Source of the DNA: Tridacna crocea
Taxonomy: Eukaryota; Mollusca; Bivalvia; Cardiida; Cardiidae
Direction: 5' to 3'
Length of the DNA: 64,000 nt
Assembly (NCBI GenBank): GCA_943736015.1
Contig: OX031058.1
Coordinates: 15,711,001 to 15,775,000 of the forward strand
In this document: in pieces, positions 1 through 12,400 of the stretch
How the letters are laid out: each line of letters opens with the position of its first letter
Numbering within the stretch: the stretch's first letter is position 1
The notes under the pieces: model-generated
What the model was told of the DNA's origin: nothing
The model's input: the letters and a program-made list of their open reading frames with translations, nothing else
Databases searched by the model: none
Made by a program: the position numbers and the translations under genes

Positions 1-49
1 TTTAACTCGGTTATCAATCGCAAGCATACAGAAGCATAAATACAATGGT

Positions 50-260
50 CTATACCAGACAACAAAATTTTTAGACTTGTCCAAACTAAAAGCACTTGAA
101 AATGAGAAATAATTCAAAGGCTGCTCAAATGACAGATCTGCCAATGATAGGGTACAGAACACTGTGGGAAAAGGAAAAGTGCTGGCAACCAGCATTTTTT
201 CGTTCTCCCACATTGATATCAAAAGCCTTCTTCACTCCTGGTCCATAGCACTTGGGACTG
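50..260 (-). mobile_element. P1 MITE, degenerate
   Basis: B-end CAACAAAATTTTTAGACTTG and a decayed hairpin (GGGAAAAGGAAAAGTGCTGG) are visible; the termini have lost TTAA. Confidence 0.6.
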
Positions 261-339
261 TGTTACAAGAAATCAAACGGTCAAATAACAGTAAGTCACA
301 AGGTTGGAATTCAAAAGTGATATGATTGTCATCAATAAA

Positions 340-345
340 TTTATT
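340..345 (-). promoter_or_regulatory. AATAAA hexamer overlapping the legumain stop
   Basis: The minus strand reads CAATAAAT, so the TAA stop lies inside a canonical poly(A) signal. No other AATAAA is seen between here and position 1 on this strand. If it is used, the 3' UTR would be only about 15-30 nt; otherwise the real signal lies outside the window. Confidence 0.4.
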
Positions 346-442
346 GACAAGCCTTGGAAGCTGCACTCTTTATGGTTTCTACAGGGATGTTGGCTTCACA
401 AAGGTTCACAATCATGTACAGGTGCCTCAAAGCATAGTCGTT
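341..442 (-). CDS. LGMN: Legumain exon 13: C-terminus and stop
   Basis: 102 nt with a polypyrimidine/CACAG acceptor. Encodes residues 403-435: [16 protein letters not shown], then [17 protein letters not shown] and TAA. Human legumain has YALRHLYVLVNLCEK here. The last two prodomain cysteines are present. The stop codon overlaps an AATAAA hexamer. Confidence 0.96.
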   Translation of the reverse strand, partial: NDYALRHLYMIVNLCEANIPVETIKSAASKACQ

Positions 443-3400
443 CTGTGAAAAAAAAAGTACAAAAAATAATAATTAACCCATTACCACACGACAAAATTTT
501 AGACTGGTCCAAAAGGAAAGCATTTGAAGACAACAAAATAAAGGTGACTGAAAATTTGAAATTTGTTTTGTGAATGGTAGAAAACATTGTGGGAAAAAGG
601 AGAAAATGCTGGTTACCAGCATTTTCTCCTTTTCCCACAATGTTTTCTAAAGGCTTCTTTCTCAGAGGCGTCAAAAGTAGGGATTGTGTGGTAATGAGTT
701 AAATGTTTGACATTTCAAAAAACAAGAACATTTCGAACTTGCCCATATTTAAGGTAGTAGGCCCTAATACCTCTAGCACTGCATTTCATAAAGTTTTCTT
801 GATAATTGATAAATACAGATTTATACAGGTATAATACTTTTGCACATTTTTTACAGACCAGAAGTTTCTTTATGCCTATCTTTAAATTATTTGTAGATAC
901 TTTTGTTTGTTTCCAGAAAGGGGAGGTAATTACTATCTCTCTTTGTAATGAAAATATAGTGGTTTTAGATTTATAAATGATAATTCTAGAATAGACAAAA
1001 AGGTGAAAGTGGCTTGGTTAAAGCAGTACAATAACACTCTTTTTTAATCATACCAAATTTTGTAGGATAATATTATTGTGGAAATAGCTGTTTTCTATTA
1101 GGGGTCTATTATGTTGAAACTCTTTACCAAACAACAAATTATTAGACTCATCCAAATGGAAACCATTCGCAGACAACAAAATTAATGTAACTCAAATACT
1201 GAAATTTGTTTTGAGTTTTCAGGACCCTTAGAAAACGGCCTCTTGAAAACTGAATCAAAAGGAGAAAATGTCTGTAACAATCATTTTATCCTGTTTCCAC
1301 ATTGTTTTCTACCCTATCAAATTCCATCACTTCAGCCATACTTAAATTGTCGTCTGCAAGTGCTTTAACCCTTTACCAAACAACAAAATTTTAGACTTAC
1401 CCAAATTGAAAGCACTTGCAGACGACAAAATAAATCAAAATATGAAATTTGTTTCCAGCAGGGTAGAAAACATTGCCGGAAATGGAGAAAATGCTGGTTA
1501 CCAGCATTTTCTCCCTTTCCCTCAATGTTTTCAAATGGCTTATATCTCAAGGTCATAAAAAACAGGGATTTTGTGGCAAAGGGTTAAACTGGACAAGTTT
1601 ATTTATCTGTCATGTAGTAAAGAGTTAAGAGTCTGCCAAAGTGTAATCACAAACATGGTCTCTTATAGCAGTGGTCTCTTGTTGAAGGTTTGAACTCTGC
1701 AACTTGTTCTTGAATTTTTAACCCTTTCCCAAATGACAGAATTTTAGACTGTCCCAAACTCAAAGTGTTTGGAGATGACAATTTTGAATTTGATGAGAAT
1801 GGCAGAAAGTTTCACTATAGGCTAGAAAACACTGTGGGAAAAGGAGAAATTGCTCATTACGAGCAATTTCTCTTTTTCCCACAATGTTTCTAAGGACTTG
1901 TGCTTCAGACACGTAAAAACCGGGGCTTGTTTGGGAAAGAGTTAAAGATCATGGAACCATGCTTGCCAGTGGAGAATATTAAAACAATGCATGACTTTTA
2001 AAACTCTTTACCAAACAACAAAATAATAGACCAGTCCAAGCTGAGAGCATTTGCAGACAATAAAATAAGTACGGCTTGAAAATTGAAATTTGACTAAGGA
2101 AGAGTAGAAAACAACGTGGGACAAGGAGAAAATCCTGGTTACCAGAATTTTCTCCTGTTCTTACAATGTTTTCAAAAGGCTTCTTTTCAAGGGTTGTCAA
2201 AAGTGAGGATTGAGTGGTAAAGTGTTAATATATGCGCTTGAAAAATTACAAAAAAAATATCTATCACATTAATCTCCATGTACAATCTAATCTCCAAGCA
2301 CCATAAATCAGTTTAGTGAAGGCTTCTTCCCAAGGGTTGGTAAGATTTAGTGTTTTGGGTAGTTTAAAGGCCATATTTAGGAAACAACTTTGTCTTTTTA
2401 TTTTTAAGCTTGTCTTTCTAGTACAAAAATCTAAAAAGCCTCATTTTAACTCTTTGCCCAAAGGCAACAACTTAGAATGGTCCAAATTGAAAGCATTTAC
2501 ACATAACAAACTAAAAACTGCACAAATTAGGACACTGTTCTTTGAAACAAAAGAAAACATTGTGGGAAAAGGAGAAAATGCTGATTATCGCAATGTTTTC
2601 AACAGGCTTCTCCCTCAGGATCATTGAAAGTCGGGAATGTGTGGGAAAGGATTAACTGAACAAATTCAAATCTTCATTTACAAAATATTCCCCTGCATAA
2701 TTTTTTTTTTCTATCTGGTAGCACTCTGAAAACATTCAGGTAAAAGGTGAAATTGCTCAGTATATGCTAGTTCTCTTACTGCAAAAAAATTGCTCATTAT
2801 AAGTAATTTCTTCACTTGGCACTAAGGTTTCAGAGTGCTTTGATGCAAAATGACAAAAGTTGTCCACAGAACACAACAACCAATACAAACCTTTGGCAAA
2901 TTGAGCTGATCCTGACAATTCTCGATCAAATAATCCACTGCATCCTCGTAGCAATCCCATCTTGTGATATCCTTGCGCTTCTCCAAAACATCTGTACTAA
3001 GACCATGATATTCGACAGCTTTACCAACCAATGTCTTCATAGTGTGACTCACAAGTTCTCTTTCCTATATAGAACAGAAGAATTGATTTGTTCTACAATG
3101 AAAAGTCATTTCCACATTCTTCTCCAAACAATCCTGATTTTTAACCCTCAGGCGACTAAGCGTAACTCACTAACCTTTTGCAGACAAGAATAGATCAAGA
3201 TCAGACTGGACAGAACTTGCATTCAGATCTTGATCTTCGCTGTCCCATAAGGAGATATCTTTCTTTCCAAAAGTACCTTTGACATAGCAAAATCTTAGTT
3301 TTTCCTGTCAGCTTGAAAGATTCATGTTAATTGTTTGGCAGGATAGAGGTTAATTCTTTGCTAACCAACAAAATTGTGGACCAGTCCAAACTGAAAATGG

Positions 3401-6400
3401 GTTTGCAGAAGACAACATAAATGTGAAACAAAAATTGAGTTTTAATTTTGGAAGGGTAGAAAACATTGTGGGAAAAGGAGAAAATGCTGGTTACCAGCAT
3501 TTTCTCCTTTTCCCACAGTGTTTTCTAAAGGCTTCTTTCTGTATGTGGTCATGTAGGGATTATGTGGTACATGTAATGGGTTAAACCGTTACCACACAAT
3601 CCCTACTTTTGATGCCCCTGAGAAAGAAGCCTTAAGAAAACATTGTGGGAAATGGAGAAAATGCTGGTAACCAGCATTTTCTCCTTTTCCTACAATGTTT
3701 TCTACTCTTCACTAAACAAATTTCAAATTTTCAGTCCCTTTTATTTTGTCGTCTGCAATTCCTCAATTTGGACAAACCTAAAATTTTGTCGTTTGGTAAT
3801 GGGTTAACTGGAGATACTTTAAACCTCCTTATCACAGAGCATTTTGAAGTTTTTTTGAATGTTTCAAATTATTTTTACATTTTCAAGTTTTTCCATTTTT
3901 TCTTCTATCAGGTCTCTGCCCTCTTCGGTTGTTTCAAGTTCAAGACTTCTTCGTAGAATTTCAAGTGGTACATCTTCAGATTTGACAGCATCCCCCTGAA
4001 GATAGATTTAATTGCTATGATAAAATATAAATGAGAGTAAAAATTTTGCTTAAATTTCTAACCAAACAACAAAATTTTCGACATTTTCACCTATTCCCAC
4101 ATTGTTTTCAAAAGGCTTCCTTCTAAGGGTTGTTAAAAATTGGAATTTTGTAGTAAGGGTTTAAAAAACTAGAAGGCCCTGAAGGGCCTGAATATGCTCT
4201 ACTGGCAGAGAGTTTGCTATCAAATAAAGCATACATAGGAATTCATTACGCAAAAAGACAAAAAAGTTGACATTTTCAACTCAAAATGGCTACTTTTCCA
4301 TTACTGTTTGTTGAATTTTTTCAATCTCAAAAGGGTTAAAAAGCTATTGATGGGATAAACAAGCTGAAAAATTCATAAAAATCTGATCACAAATACATAC
4401 TTTATCATGTAAACAGGTAATAAAATTGTTCAATTTGAAATGGCTACTTTTCCCATACTGTTTGTCGGATTTTTTTCAAAATCGATAGGCTTAAAGCTAT
4501 TGATGAGATAAACAAACTGTGTAAGTTTCACAGAAATCTGACCAAAAATGAAGACTTTATCGCGTAAACAAGAAATGAAAGTTTTCAACTTGAAATGGCT
4601 ACTTTTCCCATATTGTTTGTTGGATTATTTTCAAAATCAATAGGGTTGAAGCTATTGATAAGATAAACAAACTCTGCAAGTTTCATGGAAATTTGACCAA
4701 AAATACAGACTTAATCGCGTAAACAAGAAATGGCAATTTTAAACTTGAAATGGCTACTTTTCCCATACTGTTTGTCGGATTTTTTTCAAAATCAATAGGA
4801 TTAAAGCTATCGATGAGATAAACAAACTGTGTAAGTTTCACGAAAATCTGACCAGAAATGAAGAGTTTATCGCGTAAACAAGAAAAAGACTAACGGACGG
4901 ACGGACGGACGGCTAGACAGACTGATGGACAGACGGACGACGGAAACCACGCCATGACATAAGCTCTGCTGGCTGAAAGCCAGTAGAGCTAAAAATCATT
5001 AAATTCATATCCTTAAAGATAGATAAATTCAAAAATTAAACATAAGAATAAAAAACATTGTGAAATCTAATTCTAATTATTTACTCCTTTCAAGCTATCT
5101 GATTGGCTGATAGTTTTCTTAGCCAATAAGATGTCTAAGGCTGGAACCAATACATAGAAACCTAGAAATCGACTTACACATGGATCATGAACTGTTGCAG
5201 AGTCAACTGTCTTGGCCCTCTGGTTACCTTGGAATTCAGCCACAGTCATTGAAGCAATACTCTAAAAGAAAAATTCAGAAGAGCTATTAACTCTTTACCA
5301 CACAATGACGACTTTAAATGAACCTGAGGAAGAAGTCTTTTAAAAACATTCTGGAAAAAAGGAGAAAATGCTGGTAACCAGCATTTTCTCCTTTTCCCAT
5401 AATGTTTTCTTCCCTCCCCAGAACAAGTTTCAAATTTTCAGTCACTTTGATTTTGTCGTCTGCACATGCTTGCAACTTGAAAGTCTAAAATTTTGTCGTT
5501 TGGTAAAGAGTTAACCAAAAGAGCTACCAGACATTTTCATCTTAAAAATACAACCAAAAAACTGCATTTTCAGGGTTGCTTTTCTGTACAGTGTTGCAGC
5601 AAAGCAGACAGTGTATATCAAAGATCAGGCTACATGTTTTGTGTGAACTCATCTCGATCTACACTGGCCACAAAGGAAACTATATTTGTACAAGACGCTT
5701 TTAGGATTACCATGATATGAAGGAACTCAAAAGCATTAAAATATCATATTTCAAGAGAAATAAGCAGCTTTCAAACATTTTTTCCTCTTTCCACAATGTT
5801 TCTGAACTCTTTTTCAACTCATGCTTATACCTTGTTGAGATAAACCCTTACTGATACATTTCCGTTTTAATCACCCTAACAGATAAGGCTTATGAAAACA
5901 TCATGGGAAAAGAAAGAAAACCTTATAGACCTAACCAGTATTTTCTGTTTTTTCACTGTTTTTTAGTTTCTATCTATCTGAGATGTTTGGCTAATCAGTA
6001 CTAATACTGAAAGAGGCTGTATACAGGCATTCTTCATGTTAAAAGAGAGTTAACCCATTACCACACAATCCCTACTTTTGACGCCCCTAAAGAGGCCTTT
6101 AGAAAACATTGTGGAAAAAGGAGAAAATGCTGGTAACCAGCATTTTCTCCTTTTCCCAAAATGTTTTCCTCCTTTCACACAACAAATTTCAAATTTTCAG
6201 TCAGTTTTATATTTTCGTCTGCAAATGCTTTCGATTTGGAGAAGCCTGAAATATTGTCGTTTGGTAAATTAACTAGAAATGTCACTGAATGTGACTTAAT
6301 ACCCCCGCCAGAGCTTTGACAGAAACAGGCAATTATTTGTGCACAGATGGACACACAAATGGGCACATGGACGGAGAAACGGACGGACACACAGATAGAC

Positions 6401-9400
6401 AGGCTGATTCCAATATACCCCCAAAAACATTCGTTTTGCGGGGATATGAAAATAATCCTTTGATAAAAGGTTTAATTGTGCTATGAACTGAAAAGTCAAT
6501 TAACCATATCTCCAAACTGTTGTACATGACTTGTGTTGGTTTCCTCTTTTGTGATCTCGAACTGTTTTTCCAATGTCTCTGAAGTTAAATCTTCCTGCAA
6601 TTCAACAAAAATACGCCATTTTACAGTTCAGCAAACAATACTATGTTATACTGATCTTGAGAAATGCAGCTGCATAAAATACATGATCAGCACAATGATA
6701 TGATTTATAGAGTTTATTTCATCAGCTTGTGGTTAATAGGGAAAGGCATACGAAAATAACAAGTGCCGTAAGGCACAAGTTATTTTCACGGCCTTTTGAG
6801 GCAAATATTTCCCCATATTAACTCTTTACCCCATAGGGCATTTCTATGATATCTCTAATTGACCCTAAATAACAGCAAGGATGAAGCCGTTTTTATGGGT
6901 ATATGACACCTTTTGATAGCATAGAAAACATTGTGACAAAAGGTGAAATTGCTCGTTACGAGCAATTTCACCTTTTGCCACAATGTTTTCCAAAGGCTCC
7001 TACAAGCAATGCGTAGAAATGAGTATCTGTGGAGTAAAGGGTTAACCACAAGCTGATGAAATAAAATCATATATTTCATCTGATTATTTTATAAACGAAT
7101 GCAAATTTTAAAACTAGTGACCTCAAGTCAATAAACCAGATTTTCGGCAGGAGGAAAATATTCACTGTGATAGGTAAATAATTCCCCTCCCCCCCCCCAG
7201 CTTAAATGACATCAGTTCTTTACCCATAACATTGCTAAAAATAGACACATGAAATATATTTTAAGCTGACGGACCTGTGGCATGTGAAGCTTAAAACTAA
7301 ATGTTTGTGTTGGGTATAAGCAGAATGGATTGATTGATAGTATGGTGTTAAACATAGTTTTCAACATTCTATCTTTTATATCGCTGCTGCCAGTGCACCT
7401 ATTCATGCTTTTCTGGAGTTTCTGCTACCTGTACTTCTCACAATATCTTTCAAAATTACTGGCAGCTTTTCCATATAACCATTGTTCAAAATCCTGTCAC
7501 TGTGACTTTCATAAATCCTCAGAAAAAAAGTAGCTGAGCCAGAAATGGTGCAAATAGAAAACCTTCAGTTATGTGACCTTTAACCTTTACCAAACAATCC
7601 TGCTTTAAGCACCTTGGAGAGGGAAGCTGTTAAAAACACTGTTGGAAAAGGAGAAATTATGTGTAGCTATTTCTCTGACTGTTTTCCATCCCAACAGAGA
7701 ACTTCAGCTCATGTGTACCAATTTTAAATTTACCTTCTGCAAATGCCTTTCATTTGGAAGTCTCCAAACATTGGCATTTGGGACAAGGCTATAACCCTGT
7801 AATATTGAGCAGACACAAAAATATGGCTGATTGACAGAAAGATTGACAGGCTGGAAACTCTACTCATTAGTCCAGGCTTAGCTCCTTGTTTGGCTGTTTG
7901 CTGAACAATGAGGTTGAGGAAACTTACATTATTTCTGATTAACAAGCGACTCTTTTACCAAACATTTTACTTGTTGGATTTTTTTTTCTAAATCAACAGG
8001 GTTAAAGCTATTGTAGAGATAAAATGTGCAAGTTTTAAAAAAATCTGCTAACAAGTGAAGACTTTATCACATAAACAAGAAACGAAATTTTCAACTTGAA
8101 ATGGCTACTTTTCCCATACTGTTTGTTGGATTTTTCTCGAAATCAATAGGGTTGAAGCTATTGATGAGATAAACAAACCATGCAAGTTTTACAAAACCTG
8201 ATAACAAAATGAATGTAGACTTTTTCACGTAAACAAGAAACAAGAGATGTTTGTAAAACATGTATGCCCCCCTAATGGCATCCAATGTGATTATAAACTC
8301 TTATGTTCAAGGTGTAAAAACGAACAAACGGTAATTGCTCAAAAATTATTAATGATAAATTAACAATTCTTGGGCACTGCACTTCCCATTTATGTGAACT
8401 ATCAACTTTTAAAGTTTCATGATTTTACTCGCATACTTTTTGAGTTATGCCCCGGAAAAAAAAATAAGTACGAAAATCAACAAAGGGCAGTAATTGCAAA
8501 AATATAATGGGCAGAGTTATGGTTCTTGTGCAATGCACTTCTCCTGAATAAGATCTATCCACATATAAAGTTTCAAGATGATACCTGAAAAACCTTTTGA
8601 GTTATGCTCTGACAAAAATTAAGTATGAAAATCAACAAAGGGCAATAACTCCAAAAATATAATGGGCAGAGTTACGGTTCTTGTGCACTGCACTTCTCCT
8701 TAATAAGATTAATCCACCTATGAGGTTTCAAGGTGATACCTGAAATACTTTTTGAGTTATGCTCCAGAGAAAAATTAACTATGAAAATCAACAAAGGGCA
8801 ATAACTCCAAAAATATGACGGACAAAGTTATGGTACAGGGTGTCCGGAAAGTAAGGTAACACTTTCGTACTTTTATATTTTGGCTTAAAATATAGGATAA
8901 CAAGATGAAAAATATACATACATGTAAATAAAACGTGTAAGTTTTTTTGTGTGATAATTTAATTGAATTTTCATAACACTTCGCGCTTTTACACAGAATT
9001 CACTTCAAAAGTCCTTTTTCGGTCATTGACGTCATTTTAGTAATTAATGACGTTTTCAATGTGACTGTCTTTTACACTCTTTCCTTTCCGAACACGCACA
9101 ATGAATTTTTCACTCACTTTGAAATGCATTCAAAGATCAATCATACTGATTTCACTAGAAGGATTTTTTTTTAACGACAGGTCTGGGTTGTTTAGGTTGG
9201 GATCGTAGACCTTTGACTTCAACACACTGCAAAGGAGGAAGTCATGCAGGTTAAGGTTGAGTTTTGGACTGTGTGCAGGCCATGTCTTACCTCCGGATAT
9301 CGTTTAGACATTACTCTATATCACTGAACATATTATGTAAAAAGTCTGCCACAGATTTAGATGTGTGTGGCGTAGCACTTTCCTGCATGAACCAATTGCT

Positions 9401-12400
9401 TTGCAATGAGGAATGAGGGTGACTTTATTCTGATTTAAACATGTGCGACTTCTTTCTGTTAGTTTAAAAGGTCAAAGGTTGCAAATTGACAGCCTCATCC
9501 AAGACAGCACAGCCATATTGTTAAAGACCACTTACACTGAAATAGATTGATATTTAAATGTGCACTCAAGTGATTCACAATATCATCCGGCATGATCGGC
9601 ATGGTAAGAGCATAATCTGCTGTCTCGCTGCAAACGTCATTAATTGTAAAATGACGCCAATGACAGAAAAAGGACTTTTGAATTGAAATCTGTATAAAAA
9701 CATAAAGTGTTAAGAAAATTGAATTAAATCATCACACAAAAAAACTTACACGTTTTATTTACATGTATATATATTTCATCTCGTTATCTTGTATTTTAAG
9801 CCAAAATATAAATGTCCGAAAGTGTTACCTTGCTTTCCGGACACCCTGTACTTGTACACTGCACTTCTCCTTAGTGAGATCTATCCACCTATGAGGTTTT
9901 AAGATGATACCTGAAATACTTTTAGAGTTATGCTACGGACAAAAATTAAGTATGAAAACCAACAAAGGGTAATAACTCCATAAATATGAAGGGCAGAGTT
10001 ATTGTTCTTGTACACTGCACTTCCCCTTAATGAGATCTATCCACCTATGTAGTTTCAAGATGATACCTGAAATACTTTTTGAGTTATGCTCCGGACAAAA
10101 ATTAAGTCTGAAAATCAACAAAGGGCAATAACTCCAAAAATATGATAGGCAGAGTTATGGTTCTTGTGCACTGCACTTCTCCTTAATAAGATCTATTCAC
10201 ATATGAGGTTTCAAGGTGATACCTGAAATACTTTTAGAGTTATGCTACGGACAAAAATTAAATATGAAAATCAACAAAGGGCAATAACTCCAAAAATATG
10301 ATGGGCAGAGTTATGGTACTTGTGCACTGCACTTCTCCTTAATGAGATCTATCCACCTATGAAGTTTCAAGGTGATACCTAAAATACTTTTTGAGTTATG
10401 CTCTGGACAAACATGTGGTCTACGGACAGACCGACCGAAGGACCGACCGACCGACGGACCGACCGACAAGTGCAAAGCAATATACCCCCATTTCTTCGAA
10501 AGGGGGGCACAATGAAAATTTTCAGCTTGAAATGGCTACTTTTCCCATACTGCGTGTTGGATTTTTTTTGAAAACGATAGGATTGAAGCTATTGAATAGA
10601 TAAACAAATTGTGCATTTCATGGAAATCTGACCATAAATGCAGGCTCTATCGCATAAGCAAGAAAAAGACTAATGGAAAGACAGACAGATGGACGGGTGT
10701 ATGACGGAAACCATGTCATGACATAAGGCTCTGCTGGCTTTCAGCCAGTAGAGCTAATAATTAAATAATGGAATGGAACCATGTTTCACCTCATTTTCAA
10801 CATCATTTCTCTCATATCACTATGATAGCTCACAAACATATATTCATATATCTCTTGGGTTTTATCAGTACAAGGCTAGGACTTTGAAGTGTCTTGCCCG
10901 AGGACATTCAGAAAAAAAGCTCCCAAAAAGGGTCCTTTTCAGGAATTTTGATAATTCCATGTTAAAATTTTCGGATTTTTTTTCTAAATCAGGATATTTT
11001 TTTCCACATTGGTCAATGTGGTCATAGGCTTTCATTTATTTTGATTGTGTCGCAGAATCACCAACCCTTATTTCAAACCCTATGTTGTGGTTACTCTGAG
11101 GTTCTATCCAGGAAGATATGTCCTTAGAATAACCATATAATAAGGTTAGAAATGCATGCGTATCTATAACAACACTGATTATGATATGTGATTAGCTGGT
11201 AATGTTGGACCACAGTAACTTAAGAATAATAGGCAAAGCACTGTTTCATAACTGTTTTAATGAGGTTTTGCAAAACAGTCTGTTTCTCTAGTCATTTGTT
11301 TCAAACCAAGTGGACATGCTAAACCATCTATCTTGTTTTTTGATGTGCATATTTTCTTTTAGTTTCCTAGTGAATTTTGGAAGACACATATTTCAGAGAG
11401 ACATGGTTTCCTTAATAACGACAGTCACATCACAAAATGATTCTTACAAGAAATCTGTCTAAGTACACTGCATAATTCGCAAAAGAAATGCGTATTGAAA
11501 CTATAATCTACCAATTTTTAAAGAGTAGGACAAATAGTTGATGTTAGATCTACTAGTCGATTATTTGAATTTTTCATGTTGCGTTTTTGCAAACAATCGA
11601 TTGCGTGCCTTATTAATTGCAATTATCCATTAATTTCTACCGCTGCAGTCAAATTAAGGGTGATTGATTAGTCAGCGATCATAATTGACGGACCAATATT
11701 ACACACATACCATAATCCATTCATAAATTGGATAAACAATCGCATATGTGTAATTGTCATTTCTACACCATAATCTGGGTCACCAAAACACTTTAACCCT
11801 TTACTCCATAGATACTCATTTCTACACATTGCTTGTAGGAGCCTTTGGAAAACATTGTGGCAAAAGGTGAAATTGCTCGTCACAAGCAATTTCACCTTTT
11901 GTCACAATGTTTTCTATGCTATCAAAAGGTGTCATATGCACATAGGAAACGGCTTCATCCTTGCTGTTATTTAGGGTCAGTTAGAGATACCATAGAAATG
12001 CCTTATGGAGTAAAGGGTTAACATGATTAAAGTTACTCTTTGTATAGTGCCTTCCTTACGCTGAATGGACAACATCAAAGTTTTCAACATGCCTCAAACC
12101 CTTTGTGCATTTGAAAAAAAGTTCAGGCTGAATTTCTGTGATAATTTTTTTTTATAATCTGGACATTGAAAAAAAAACATCTTGACTTTCAAAATACCGA
12201 CGTGTTTTTTTTTTTTCTACAAATTTGGACATAATACATGACAACGTCCGCTTATTGAGAGCACTGACAAAACTCTCCAAATGAACTGATGCAAGTTGTA
12301 ATACATACTCTGTCTGAATCCTGCATCCATTTAATACTGTACACATCTCCCAAATAGGTCTTTCTGCTCTTGTCAAAGTAACAAGCATATGAGGACTCAT

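Larger units (their letters stand above)
6713..7065. repeat. Perfect palindrome split at its centre by two TTAA MITEs
   Basis: Left arm 6713-6736 and right arm 7042-7065 are exact inverse complements that meet at a central TTAA. The interval holds a ~90 bp palindromic MITE (6733-6821) followed by a P2 MITE (6818-7045), each bounded by TTAA. Confidence 0.85.
8241..10512 (+). mobile_element. Helitron-like element B with 156 bp tandem core
   Basis: Begins CAAGAG with a hairpin (ATGTTT-GT-AAAACAT) then TATGCCCCCC. The core is tandem ~156 bp units (AAGTATGAAAATCAAC, then GCACTGCACTTCTCC). A GACCGACC microsatellite follows, then a terminal hairpin around CCATTTCTTCGAAAGG ending GGGGGGCA. It is inserted inside element A2 after GTAAACAAGAAA and is itself split by the mariner element. 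No protein is encoded. Confidence 0.8.
7960..10757 (+). mobile_element. Helitron-like element A2, split by element B
   Basis: Left part 7960-8240, right part 10513-10757. Its ~150 bp units (GAAATGGCTACTTTTCCCAT) are the same as in A1 at 4169-4992. The right end has the GACAGATGGACGG tail and the terminal hairpin CTGGCTTTCAGCCAG followed by TAGAGCTAA. The 5' hairpin seen in A1 is not recognisable, so the left end is truncated or decayed. Confidence 0.75.

Noticed and set aside
2816..3193. 125-codon plus-strand open frame
   Set aside because: It lies antisense to legumain exon 12, whose minus-strand reading matches the family and has splice sites.
6296..6527. Minus-strand frames rich in CVSVCPSVCP
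   Set aside because: They translate the GGACGGAC microsatellite of a Helitron-like element; the same happens at 37837-38034.
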